From Runella slithyformis DSM 19594 (lineage in GTDB: Bacteria; Bacteroidota; Bacteroidia; Cytophagales; Spirosomataceae): a stretch of DNA of 64,000 nt. The stretch is taken from positions 4,539,001 to 4,603,000 of the forward strand of contig NC_015703.1 of NCBI RefSeq assembly GCF_000218895.1. The letters are read 5' to 3'. The translations under genes were made by a program, and so were the position numbers. The notes under the pieces were generated by a model. The model saw only the letters and a program-made list of their open reading frames with translations. It did no database searches and was not told the origin of the DNA. This document shows, piece by piece, positions 26,060-34,745 of the stretch (position 1 is its first letter; each line of letters begins with the position of its first letter).

Positions 26060-26385
26060 ATTTAAAATTTAGTTAGGTAAATCATATCAATCGTATAGCC
26101 CAAAGAAGGTTGAATAAAAATAGGGCTGAATTCGGCAGTCTCATTTATTCTTTTGCCGAAGGCCTGCAAATACAGAAATTGAGCTATTCAAAAAAGTGCT
26201 TTACCTTTGATATTGGCTTTTGAGGAACTAATCCAAAATTATTTTCTGACTTTGGCGTAATAATCAAAATCAACTAACTAGTTATACGTATCATATATGA
26301 ATGGAATAACTACTTTATGTATCAGCGGTCAGTTATTTTATATAGATAGTGATGATATTTAAGTATTTTAGGTATTAATATGTTT
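26060..26385. other. Intergenic region between wzz and wzy with a leader hairpin
   Basis: No gene is seen. It holds a minus-strand promoter candidate (26234-26268) and a 7-bp hairpin, TTCGGCA (26131-26137) with TGCCGAA (26154-26160), loop 16 bases. The hairpin would lie in the roughly 170-base leader of wzy. It lacks a clear T tract, so it is not an obvious terminator. Confidence 0.5.
26234..26268 (-). promoter_or_regulatory. Candidate promoter for the wzy-distal block
   Basis: On the minus strand, TTTG (26268-26265), 23 bases, then TAATTTTG (26241-26234). It fits TTTG-N-TAnnTTTG at the long end of the spacing range. Confidence 0.5.
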
Positions 26386-27453
26386 CTAATTGGCCATTTT
26401 TTTCGATATATTTTTTATAACATTAAATAATGTTGACGCGCCACATCCCAAAAAAGTAAAAATCAAAATGGTAATAGTCCTCTTCGGTTCACTCCTTTTT
26501 AAAGGTATTTTTGCAGGCTCCAGCATCTTAAAAATAGGCGTTTCTTCCTGTACCTTTATTTTAGCCTGTTCGTATTGCTGTACTAATCCATTGTATACAT
26601 TTTGGGCCAGCATGAATTCGGATTGAAGGCGCTGTTCTGAGATTTTAGCGGAATTCATCACTAAAAAACTATTGCGATCGCGATACCCTGCCAAGGCGGC
26701 TTCACTGTTCTGGTATCGTGCTTTCGCTTCGTTGACCTGCTTTTGCAGAAATATAAGTTGTTTGCGAGCCTTGTCGGTTCGGTAATTGGTCACGTATTCC
26801 TTTAGGTATTCGACCGATAAACGGGCCACGGTCGCTGCCACAACGGGGTCAGGCATTTTGGTATTAATGGTTATAATGCCCGTTTTACGATCAAATCCGG
26901 TCACCACTCTTTTTTGTATTTCCTTGACCAAGATTTCCTGTATTTTATTCAGTTCGACCGTTTGACTGTATTGGTGGGGGTCTAATTTGGGAGCTGTTTT
27001 TTCTTTCGCATTAAAGAAGGTGTCTACCCAACTTTTATTTAATGAATTAAAGTAATCTTCAACCGTGAGTGTTTTTTGGATTGATGATATATATACCTTT
27101 TGTTGCAGCAAATGCAAAGCAAAAGGAAGACTTTGGGTAATGCTGGGATAGAGATCCGGACGTATCGCTTCGGTACTGTTCATTTGGGAGATGTCTATTC
27201 CTGCCAATCCCGCCAAAGCCCCTAATCCCCCGATTTTCCCCAATGAGCCTGAAGAGGCGATTTCTGGTAAAACCACAGCTTTTGATTCAAATTCCTTTTG
27301 AGCGGTAAAAGCATACATCGTACCTAAAATGCCAAATACAGTTCCCCAAAGCGCCATATGGCGAAAGTTGCTTCTGAAAAATTGAAAGATGTCAGAGAAA
27401 CTGATTTCAATTTCATTGGCGGATGGATTGGTATTAGAGGGCAAACTTTGCAT
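26386..27453 (-). CDS. wzz: Wzz-type chain-length determinant
   Basis: A 355-residue polysaccharide co-polymerase. It has an N-terminal membrane segment at about 35-52 (ALWGTVFGILGTMYAF), a long periplasmic alpha-helical part with EAKARYQNSEAALAGYRDR around 235-255, and a C-terminal membrane segment preceded by EPAKIPLKRSEPKRTITILI, the proline-rich Wzz signature. There is no cytoplasmic tyrosine-kinase domain, so this is a Wzz-like rather than a Wzc-like regulator. It sets the length of Wzy-made chains. It lies 58 bases downstream of the export protein and probably shares its message. Confidence 0.9.
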   Translation of the reverse strand: MQSLPSNTNPSANEIEISFSDIFQFFRSNFRHMALWGTVFGILGTMYAFTAQKEFESKAVVLPEIASSGSLGKIGGLGALAGLAGIDISQMNSTEAIRPDLYPSITQSLPFALHLLQQKVYISSIQKTLTVEDYFNSLNKSWVDTFFNAKEKTAPKLDPHQYSQTVELNKIQEILVKEIQKRVVTGFDRKTGIITINTKMPDPVVAATVARLSVEYLKEYVTNYRTDKARKQLIFLQKQVNEAKARYQNSEAALAGYRDRNSFLVMNSAKISEQRLQSEFMLAQNVYNGLVQQYEQAKIKVQEETPIFKMLEPAKIPLKRSEPKRTITILIFTFLGCGASTLFNVIKNISKKMAN

Positions 27454-27511
27454 AAAATTGTATTCAATGGCAAAGAAATAAAAAAATAAACTAAAAAGGT
27501 AAAATATTACT

Positions 27512-29845
27512 TTATAATCTTGAAATCAGCGTTACGGCGGCCAAAATTAATGTACCGGTAAATGATAGGATCACGGGACCGGTTAAATCAGATCTGCGTT
27601 CATCTTTGGGTTTGTAAGGGACGGTGATAATGCTGCCCGGCTGGATTCGAGGGCGAACATTGAAAAATAAAAACTTACGGCTGCGTTCGGTATATCCATT
27701 GGCATAGGTAACGTATACCCGGCTTTTTTTGGCACGGTCTCCGTACCCACCTGCCTGTGAAAGATAATTTGAATAGGTAAACCCTTTGGAAAAGTTAACG
27801 GTTGAGGGGTTCAATACGGCACCTTCAATACGAACCAATTCTGAGCGTTCAGGAATGTAAATGGTATCTCCTTCTTCCAGTATTATATTACTTTCCAACG
27901 ATGGATTTTCAACGACACGTTGTATATCAAGTGCTATTCGTTCACCCGATCTGCGAAAGATAGCATTGGGAAGGTACCCCGTTGATTTGGGCCCGCCGGC
28001 CCGCTCTATGAGTTGTGTGATACGCTCACCGGAATTTTGGATGGCATATGTTCCGGGATAGTTGACCTCCCCAAGGATCACTACACTACGCTGTTTATCA
28101 TAGCGGGTTGATTTGCGGATATAAACAATATCAAAGGGTTGGAGCTGAAGTTGTTTGTCATTGTTAGACAGGGAAAGATCCCGATTGATTTTCAACGTAA
28201 TGATTTGCATCATTACGTTATCGGTCACCTCGGAAAGGTTGGTGTCTTTGATACGTCTTGCAATCTCAATACGACTGTCAATGGCTCCTTCGGATAGGCC
28301 GTTGGCCTGCGCAATTAAGTCAGAGACCGTCATGTGGTCGGCGTATTCAAAATCACCGGGGGTATTTATCTCTCCCATGATCGTGACAAAATACTCCTCG
28401 CGTAAGTCTTTGACGGATTTAACTACAATGCTGTCCTGCGCTCTCAACTCAATATCCGGCATTTCATTATTTAAAATTTTACCAAGTGACACGGCAAGTA
28501 CCTCAGGCTCTCTATTGGGTTTTTCGCGGTGAATGATCGCTCGGTTTAGAAAAGCATCTTCGCGTACGCCCTCTGATTGCTTAAGGAGGTCTTTCAGGGT
28601 TTTAAGATTCTCTCCCAATGCATATTCTCCCGGACGAAAGACGGCACCCTCAATGACTACTTTGTTTTCGTATCGGTCTAGAATCTTACCTACGTTAACG
28701 ATATCACCGCTTTGCGGCAGGAAGCCGGTAAAGTCTTTTCTGTCAACCGTCACTACTTTGCGCGCCTTTTCGGTATTCCGGCGTAGTGTAACAGACGATT
28801 GGTAGGCCTGTTCGTTGAATCCCCCCGCTAAATCAACTAACTGTTGGAGGGATTCCCCTTTTTTCAGTTCATAAATAGCAGGGCGCTTGATCTCACCATC
28901 CAATTCTACCCGCGTAAGATAAAAAGGAACCTGAATGATGTCTTGATCCTGTAGAATGATGTTGTCGGCCTGATTGGCACGAAGAAGGAAATCGTAAATG
29001 TCAATGACACGAACAATCTTATTGTTACGGACTACATTAACGGTCCGAAAAGAACCATTCTTATTGGGGCCGCCGCATAGATACAAAGCATTGAAAGCCG
29101 TAGCCAGCGATGATACGGTATAGACGCCCGGTTTTACCACTTCTCCCGTGACCATCACTCTGATACTTCGAATATTTCCCAAATTGATGGAAGCAAATGA
29201 GCCGCCGGAGTTCAGTCCGGAGTAAGATTGCCGAAGACGGCTGACGATTTTATCCCGTGCTTCCTCTACCGATAGGCCACTGATATAAATGGGGGCAAGA
29301 TTCAATACTTTAACGGTTCCTTCCGGACTTACTTTCAGCCGGTAAGAGCCTTTGGCATCGCCATAAATTTCAACCAGCAGCTCATCATCCGGGCCTAATT
29401 GATAATTTTTCGGTGTGGCGATTCGAAGACTGGGTTCAAAGGAAAGGCCTTCGGTATTGAATAAATCACTGCCAAATATTTTGAGGGGTTCTTTTTTTGG
29501 GAGCTTGGCGGAGTCTTTTTTTATGACCCGCTTACTTAACTGTCCGATCTGCTGCCGGGTTGCTTTTGTATTTTCAGTAGTATCACTTTCGAGGTTGTTT
29601 TCTTTGTTCTGTACCTCGGCCAATCGCTTTCTCATCAGTGAAATATCGGAGAGCGTAAAGCCTTGTGCCAGAGCGGCCTGTTCAATTTGCATTTCCGACA
29701 TCCCGCCGGATTTAGCTCTTTCGTAAAATGCTTTTACCTGAGAATCGCTCAGTTGCTCTACTTTAGATTGGGCTTGGGTAAAGCTCCCTTTTGTCCAGGT
29801 AAAAAAGAATAGTAAAACGCTTAATAATTGAAATTTAGAAATCAC
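27512..29845 (-). CDS. wza: Polysaccharide export protein with SLBB domains (Wza-like)
   Basis: A 777-residue exported protein. A signal peptide (about 1-25, ending near FTQAQ) precedes a Gln/Glu-rich helical region. The Poly_export domain is near 145-245 (YQLGPDDELLVEIYGDAKGS), followed by repeated SLBB units, each with VEIEG/VxIxGEVxxPGxY-type strands (VMVTGEVVKPGVYTV, VVIEGAVFRPGEYAL, VTIMGEINTPGDFEY, VVILGEVNYPGTYAI). A C-terminal hydrophobic segment (PVILSFTGTLILAAVTLI) would span the outer membrane. It is about twice the length of E. coli Wza, as usual in Bacteroidota, and forms the outer-membrane exit for the polymer. It appears to head the minus-strand locus. Confidence 0.93.
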   Translation of the reverse strand: MISKFQLLSVLLFFFTWTKGSFTQAQSKVEQLSDSQVKAFYERAKSGGMSEMQIEQAALAQGFTLSDISLMRKRLAEVQNKENNLESDTTENTKATRQQIGQLSKRVIKKDSAKLPKKEPLKIFGSDLFNTEGLSFEPSLRIATPKNYQLGPDDELLVEIYGDAKGSYRLKVSPEGTVKVLNLAPIYISGLSVEEARDKIVSRLRQSYSGLNSGGSFASINLGNIRSIRVMVTGEVVKPGVYTVSSLATAFNALYLCGGPNKNGSFRTVNVVRNNKIVRVIDIYDFLLRANQADNIILQDQDIIQVPFYLTRVELDGEIKRPAIYELKKGESLQQLVDLAGGFNEQAYQSSVTLRRNTEKARKVVTVDRKDFTGFLPQSGDIVNVGKILDRYENKVVIEGAVFRPGEYALGENLKTLKDLLKQSEGVREDAFLNRAIIHREKPNREPEVLAVSLGKILNNEMPDIELRAQDSIVVKSVKDLREEYFVTIMGEINTPGDFEYADHMTVSDLIAQANGLSEGAIDSRIEIARRIKDTNLSEVTDNVMMQIITLKINRDLSLSNNDKQLQLQPFDIVYIRKSTRYDKQRSVVILGEVNYPGTYAIQNSGERITQLIERAGGPKSTGYLPNAIFRRSGERIALDIQRVVENPSLESNIILEEGDTIYIPERSELVRIEGAVLNPSTVNFSKGFTYSNYLSQAGGYGDRAKKSRVYVTYANGYTERSRKFLFFNVRPRIQPGSIITVPYKPKDERRSDLTGPVILSFTGTLILAAVTLISRL

Positions 29846-30045
29846 GTGATTTGAGTGGGGAGTTAAAAATAGGAACCAATGTGGAAACTACACCAAATAA
29901 AAAGGCATAATAAATGTTGCTATTTGGCACTGAATTAAATGTGGCCCAAAAATAGCGAACATATTAATAGTATCGAAAAAATATTCCTTTATTTTACTTA
30001 TCGGTTCTTTTATCTTTGTCAATAAACCTAACCTTTTCGCACTTT
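29846..30045. promoter_or_regulatory. Divergent promoter region between wza and the permease
   Basis: A 200-base intergenic space between divergent genes, so promoters for both must lie here. TATCTTTG at 30011-30018 matches the -7 consensus for the permease. I found no clean wza promoter by eye. Confidence 0.45.
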
Positions 30046-31512
30046 ATGGCAAATTCTTCTACCACACAATTTAAACAATCACTGGGTTTACTGGATGCTA
30101 CCATGCTCGTTTCCGGAGCTATGATTGGCTCAGGTATTTTTATTGTCAGTGCCGATATGGCACGTATTTTAGGATCCACGGGATGGCTGTTGGTAGCTTG
30201 GATTCTCACGGGAGTGGTCACGGTAGCAGCGGCTTTAAGCTATGGTGAATTGGCCGGAATGATGCCTAAAGCAGGTGGTCAATACATTTATATTCAGCGT
30301 GCTTTCGGACCCCTGGCAAGTTTTGTATATGGATGGACCGTGTTCATGGTCATTCAGACGGGTACCATTGCGGCCGTAGCGGTGGCTTTTACCAAATATT
30401 CGGCCGTTTTCTTTCCAAAGCTTAATTTTCAGAATGCGGAAAATGTCTTATTTAACATTGGGCCGGTAAACGTATATTGGGGAACCTTCTACGCCATTGT
30501 CTGCATTATTCTGCTTACATTTATCAATACCAGAGGTGTAAATGCGGGAAAACTCATCCAAAATATTTTTACTTCTACAAAATTACTGGCGCTTTTCGGG
30601 CTGATATTAATCGGCATAGGATATGGTCTTCAAAGTGGTGTTTTGCAACAAAATTTTCAAAACGCCTGGGAGGCAAGCCGGGTTTCAAAAGAAACCGGAG
30701 AAATAACGATGCTCTCAGGAATGGCCCTTATCGTTGCGTTAGGGGTCGCTATGATCGGCTCACTTTTTTCTTCTGATGCGTGGAATAATGTGACGTTTAT
30801 TGCGGCTGAAATCAAAAATCCTAAAAAGAACATTCCGCTAAGTCTTTTGCTCGGAACATTGGTCGTTACGGTGCTTTATGTATTGGCTAATGTCGCGTAT
30901 TTGTGCATTCTTCCCTTAAAAGGGTCAAGTGCGGGTACTGACGTCATGGCACAGGGAATACAATTTGCGGAATATCCCACCGACCGGGTTGCTACGGCTG
31001 CCATGTCGGTTATCTTCGGAAGTGCTTCAGTGGGTATTATGGCAGTATTGATCATGATTTCCACGTTTGGCTGTATCAATGGTCTTATTTTGGCAGGTGC
31101 CCGTTTATATTACGCTATGGCTCAGGATGGATTGTTTTTAAAGCAGGCGTCATCCCTTAATGCAAGATCAGTGCCGGGCAAAGCGCTTTGGGTACAGTGT
31201 ATATGGGCCGGTCTTTTGTGTTTATCAGGCAGTTATAATCAGTTGCTCAATTACTGTACGTTTGGGTCTTTACTGTTTTACATGGTGACCATTACGGGAA
31301 TTTTCGTGTTGCGTCGTCGTGAACCTGACACGGAGCGCCCCTACAAGGCGGTGGGGTATCCTTTTGTTCCTCTTTTTTATATTGTGGTCACGCTCGGTAT
31401 CTGCCTGATATTGTTAAGTGATGCCAATACCCGCTTCGATACCGGTATGGGGTTATTGATCGTAGCGCTGGGGATTCCCGTTTATTATTTTACCGGGAAG
31501 CAAAAGAATTAA
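30046..31512 (+). CDS. APC-family amino acid permease
   Basis: A 488-residue inner-membrane transporter with about 12 hydrophobic segments. The N-terminus has SLGLLDATMLVSGAMIGSGI, the TM1 GSGIF-type substrate-binding break of the amino acid-polyamine-organocation family, and ELAGMMPKAGGQYIYIQRAF follows. Most similar in pattern to LAT/cationic amino acid-type permeases; the substrate is not determinable here. ATG 30046 is preferred over the in-frame TTG at 30016, since the family starts shortly before TM1 and the TTG lies within the promoter candidate. The MFS gene follows after 11 bases. Confidence 0.9.
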   Translation: MANSSTTQFKQSLGLLDATMLVSGAMIGSGIFIVSADMARILGSTGWLLVAWILTGVVTVAAALSYGELAGMMPKAGGQYIYIQRAFGPLASFVYGWTVFMVIQTGTIAAVAVAFTKYSAVFFPKLNFQNAENVLFNIGPVNVYWGTFYAIVCIILLTFINTRGVNAGKLIQNIFTSTKLLALFGLILIGIGYGLQSGVLQQNFQNAWEASRVSKETGEITMLSGMALIVALGVAMIGSLFSSDAWNNVTFIAAEIKNPKKNIPLSLLLGTLVVTVLYVLANVAYLCILPLKGSSAGTDVMAQGIQFAEYPTDRVATAAMSVIFGSASVGIMAVLIMISTFGCINGLILAGARLYYAMAQDGLFLKQASSLNARSVPGKALWVQCIWAGLLCLSGSYNQLLNYCTFGSLLFYMVTITGIFVLRRREPDTERPYKAVGYPFVPLFYIVVTLGICLILLSDANTRFDTGMGLLIVALGIPVYYFTGKQKN

Positions 31513-31523
31513 CGTTTATATTC

Positions 31524-32831
31524 ATGCAAAAAAACAAAGCCTCCATTCTCAACGCCTGGTGCATGTACGATTGGGCCAATTCTGTCCATTCACTTGTAAT
31601 CGTCTCGGCCATTTTTCCCATTTACTTCAGCAACACCGCCGTCAACGCACAGGGCGGGCCTGACGTGGAGTTTTTGGGGATCACCGTCAAAAACTCTGCG
31701 CTGTTTTCATTTGCAGTTTCTTTCGCTTTTTTATTCATTGCGCTGATAAACCCCGTTTTAGGGGCCATCGCCGACTTTAGTGGCAGTAAGAAGCGTTTCA
31801 TGCAGTTCTTTGTGTATTTGGGTTCTCTGTCGTGTCTGCTGCTTTATTTCTTTGACCGTGAACATCTGGTGATCGGCGTCATTGCCTTTGCTGTTTCATT
31901 GGTTGGTTGGTCGGGCAGTATCGTGTTTTATAACGCGTACTTACCGGAAATAGCCACTGAAAACCGATTTGATACTTTATCGGCTCGAGGGTTTACGATG
32001 GGCTACATCGGCAGCGTGCTGCTTCTGGTCTTCAACCTGACCATGCTCATCAAGCCCGAGTGGTACGGTGGTATTGACTCGGGAACAGCCTGTCGAATTT
32101 CGTTTGTGACGGTGGCGATCTGGTGGGTCGTTTTCGCACAGATTCCTTTTTATTATTTGCCGAATGGGGTTGCTTCAACGGAGAAAAGAGAAGGAGGCTG
32201 GATATGGAATGGCTTTCGAGAGCTCAAAAAAGTAGTGGGTGAGTTGAGCCATCTGCCCATTACCAAGCGATTTTTGGTTTCTTTTTTCTTTTACAACATG
32301 GGTGTACAGACGGTCATGTACATTGGAACTATCTTTGGCAGCAATGAACTGCATCTGCCTGATAATGCACTGATCGTTACTATCCTGCTGTTGCAGCTTT
32401 TAGCCATTGTGGGTGCTTATTGCGCTGCGTTGCTCTCGGGGAAATGGGGAAACACAAGTACCATTTCGGCTATTATAGTGATTTGGATAGGAGTCTGTGT
32501 GGCGGCTTATTTTGTCTATACCGAAACGCAGTTCTACGGATTGGCGGCGGGGATCGGTTTTGTGATGGGAGGTGTTCAGTCGCTTTCCCGCTCTACTTAC
32601 GCTAAGCTGTTGCCCGACAATACCCCCGATACGGCCTCGTATTTTAGTTTTTACGATGCCTGCGATAAATTTTCGACATTTTTGGGAACCACCATTTTCG
32701 GAATCATTACCCAAGTGTCGGGGATGCGGAACAGTCTTTTATTCTTAGTACTGATTTTTGTGATCGGTCTTTTGATCTTACGGCGAATTCCTTCTCAAAA
32801 AATTTACCGAACTCCTTTGAGTGCTTCTTAA
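31524..32831 (+). CDS. UMF1-family MFS transporter
   Basis: A 435-residue membrane protein with about 12 hydrophobic segments. The N-terminal NAWCMYDWANSVHSLVIVSA is the hallmark of the UMF1/Atg22-like MFS group (PF11700), which includes fungal vacuolar amino acid effluxers. PVLGAIADFSGSKKRFM is the MFS loop 2-3 motif, and GGVQSLSRSTYAKLLP near 350 is also characteristic. The substrate in bacteria is unknown; pairing with the amino acid permease 11 bases upstream suggests an amino acid or related solute (inference). Confidence 0.9.
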   Translation: MQKNKASILNAWCMYDWANSVHSLVIVSAIFPIYFSNTAVNAQGGPDVEFLGITVKNSALFSFAVSFAFLFIALINPVLGAIADFSGSKKRFMQFFVYLGSLSCLLLYFFDREHLVIGVIAFAVSLVGWSGSIVFYNAYLPEIATENRFDTLSARGFTMGYIGSVLLLVFNLTMLIKPEWYGGIDSGTACRISFVTVAIWWVVFAQIPFYYLPNGVASTEKREGGWIWNGFRELKKVVGELSHLPITKRFLVSFFFYNMGVQTVMYIGTIFGSNELHLPDNALIVTILLLQLLAIVGAYCAALLSGKWGNTSTISAIIVIWIGVCVAAYFVYTETQFYGLAAGIGFVMGGVQSLSRSTYAKLLPDNTPDTASYFSFYDACDKFSTFLGTTIFGIITQVSGMRNSLLFLVLIFVIGLLILRRIPSQKIYRTPLSAS

Positions 32832-32845
32832 AGTTAGTATATTTG
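32816..32845 (+). promoter_or_regulatory. Promoter of tRNA-Val(GAC)
   Basis: TTTG at 32816-32819, 18-base spacer, TATATTTG at 32838-32845: a full match to the Bacteroidota -33/-7 pattern. It overlaps the end of the MFS gene, and the tRNA begins 55 bases downstream. Confidence 0.7.
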
Positions 32846-32899
32846 CGCTACTGATAGAAAAAGCATGAACATTAATGAGATTTCCATCAGGCGTACCAT

Positions 32900-32974
32900 A
32901 GGATCTTAGCTCAGTTGGTTCAGAGCGCTGCCTTGACAGGGCAGAGGTCATCGGTTCGAGCCCGTTAGGTCCTA
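32900..32974 (+). tRNA. tRNA-Val(GAC)
   Basis: A 75-base cloverleaf. The acceptor AGGATCT pairs with AGGTCCT (one G-U), the D arm is GCTCAGTTGGTTCAGAGC, the anticodon stem-loop CTGCC-TTGACAG-GGCAG has anticodon GAC, and the T arm contains GGTTCGAGCC. Discriminator A at 32974; the CCA end is not encoded. Confidence 0.93.
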
Positions 32975-32975
32975 C

Positions 32976-33012
32976 AAAAAGCCCCAAATCACGCTGATTT
33001 GGGGCTTTTTTT
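32976..33012 (+). terminator. tRNA-Val terminator, IS inserted at its T tract
   Basis: Stem AAAAAGCCCCAAATCA / TGATTTGGGGCTTTTT with loop CGC and a T tract. The target duplication of the second IS copy (TTTGTC, 33010-33015) lies at the end of the T tract. Confidence 0.9.
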
Positions 33013-33054
33013 GTCGGCTTCCCTTGGAAATTACTTTTTCGAGATATGGCTTTC

Positions 33055-33082
33055 AAAAAATCCACTCATTTCTGAGTGGATT
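33055..33082 (-). terminator. Intrinsic terminator at the IS end (copy 2)
   Basis: Same hairpin as in copy 1 (stem AATCCACTCA / TGAGTGGATT, loop GAAA, T6), acting on the minus strand. Confidence 0.85.
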
Positions 33083-33225
33083 TTTCTTTTTGACATCCGA
33101 TAGACTTAGAATAATACAATTTTTTTAAATTAAATTGGACAACCTTTTCACTTTTAAAGTTTAGACATGCGTATCTATTCCTCTGATGATAGGTTTTTTA
33201 AATTTTCTAAGGAAATTGTAATTAT

Positions 33226-34566
33226 TTAGGCAGCTTGCCAAACGTCTTTGTTTGCCTTTTCTCTTCTTTTGGCAATCTTAACAGCGTTAGCAGTATGAAT
33301 TCCAAAAAACAGCCAGACCTTTTCAGTTTTGGGATTTTGAGCTTTAATTTTATGCAGTAAATAATGCTCTTTTTCCGTACCAAAACTTCCCTCTAAACTT
33401 GTACTTCGTTGCTTGTTGAGTAGCTCTTTTATCTTTTTAGTTGGCTTGTCATCCTTGCCTGCTCCTTTTCGGACAAAGTTTGTCTGAATCTCATGTTGAG
33501 TACAAAATCGCCTGTTTTCATTGGTAGCATAAATCTTGTCTGCCGATACATGAGTACACTTTCCAAAGTTGTTTTTGCACTTCAATATACTTATTTTCAG
33601 CCTTTTACACTCATTAAATGCTTCATAACTGTCATGCTCTATAAGGTTGATGCCACCTACCTGTATTTTATGAACCTTCATGCCAAATTCTACCGGTTTA
33701 TTTTCCTTGCCTCGGACGATGGGACGAATGTGAGGCTTATGCAAGCTCACGATTCGGTGCTTAATTTTGGACTTGGGATGCTTAAAATAATGATTTTGTT
33801 GCTGATAGACTTGCTTGATGGTCTTGAAAACAGAAGCATCTTTGCCGGATAAACCAACCGCCTTGGTTTGGTTGAGAATTGCTTGAAATTCATTGATCCC
33901 TTTCGATAACAACTGAAGGCTCGCTCGTTTTCTTGCTTGTGTCTTTCTGTAAGTTCTCTTTCTAAGTTTAGAATAGACCAAATGTTTTTTCTTCTGCTCT
34001 TTGAATTTAGAACGGGGTTCTTTCAACTTGTGATCCTTACAAAATTGGGGTATTTGTTTATCCCATAACCATTCACAACATTCCCAGAGAATCTTTGCAT
34101 CGGTTGGAAAACGAATATATACCTCATAGCAAGTCGCATCAGCTAACACTACATGCCTGTCGGGCAATTCTTCTTTCCAATTTTCAACCATTTTTGACTG
34201 AAAACTCTCTAAATCAACATGTTGCCCAAGATAACTTCGCACACTCGAAACAAAAGAATTATCTCTAATCAATTCACCATCAGGTAGTAAAGCACCACAA
34301 AAAAGCTGCATCGCCCAGTCCGTATTAAAGCGTTCCAAGAGTTTTTCATCACTCAATTTAGTGTAGTGTTTCAAGAACATCAATCCAAAATAACCTTGAG
34401 GGGGAAGCCATGATGGCGCACCTACCATCGTTTTTTTCTCAGGAAGTAGTTCCACCAATGATGACCAGTTGATGGTTTGATAAATCAAACCTAACTTGGT
34501 CGAATTCTTGAATAAATACAATTTAGTGAAGATTGGAGAATCTAAATCGAAAAGCGTATATTGCAT
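33226..34566 (-). CDS. DDE transposase (IS5/ISNCY-like), copy 2
   Basis: A 446-residue transposase with a translation identical to copy 1, including the same D-D-E segments (LADATCYE, VSADKIYATNENR, SLEGSFGTEK). The start at 34566 corresponds to 8635 in copy 1. Identity over the full gene suggests the element is recently active in this genome. Confidence 0.88.
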   Translation of the reverse strand: MQYTLFDLDSPIFTKLYLFKNSTKLGLIYQTINWSSLVELLPEKKTMVGAPSWLPPQGYFGLMFLKHYTKLSDEKLLERFNTDWAMQLFCGALLPDGELIRDNSFVSSVRSYLGQHVDLESFQSKMVENWKEELPDRHVVLADATCYEVYIRFPTDAKILWECCEWLWDKQIPQFCKDHKLKEPRSKFKEQKKKHLVYSKLRKRTYRKTQARKRASLQLLSKGINEFQAILNQTKAVGLSGKDASVFKTIKQVYQQQNHYFKHPKSKIKHRIVSLHKPHIRPIVRGKENKPVEFGMKVHKIQVGGINLIEHDSYEAFNECKRLKISILKCKNNFGKCTHVSADKIYATNENRRFCTQHEIQTNFVRKGAGKDDKPTKKIKELLNKQRSTSLEGSFGTEKEHYLLHKIKAQNPKTEKVWLFFGIHTANAVKIAKRREKANKDVWQAA

Positions 34567-34600
34567 TTGTATTTTCAGTTTGTTAGCACAACTAAAATAC

Positions 34601-34643
34601 AAAAATCCCCGAATTATGCCAATTATGTGCATATTCGGGGATT
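34601..34643 (-). terminator. Protective hairpin upstream of the IS transposase (copy 2)
   Basis: Counterpart of 8558-8600 in copy 1: stem AATCCCCGAAT / ATTCGGGGATT followed by a T tract, reading into the element on the minus strand. Confidence 0.75.
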
Positions 34644-34745
34644 AATTTCGATGCAAAATACTGAATATCAGATAATTATATTGTTAAAGGGACCCCTTTG
34701 TCAGCCTAAAGATAAAGGTCCCCAAAGGGGATAACATAAACGTGT

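Larger units (their letters stand above)
33016..34696 (-). mobile_element. 1,681-bp DDE insertion sequence, copy 2 (inverted)
   Basis: Same length and ends as the element at 8505-10185, in opposite orientation. It is flanked by TTTGTC at 33010-33015 and 34697-34702, a 6-bp duplication different from that of copy 1. The matching duplication on both sides shows a separate insertion event and no later exchange of flanks with copy 1. Confidence 0.93.

Noticed and set aside
8505-34696. Composite transposon carrying the O-antigen locus between two IS copies
   Set aside because: Each copy has its own matched 6-bp duplication on both sides, so they inserted separately.
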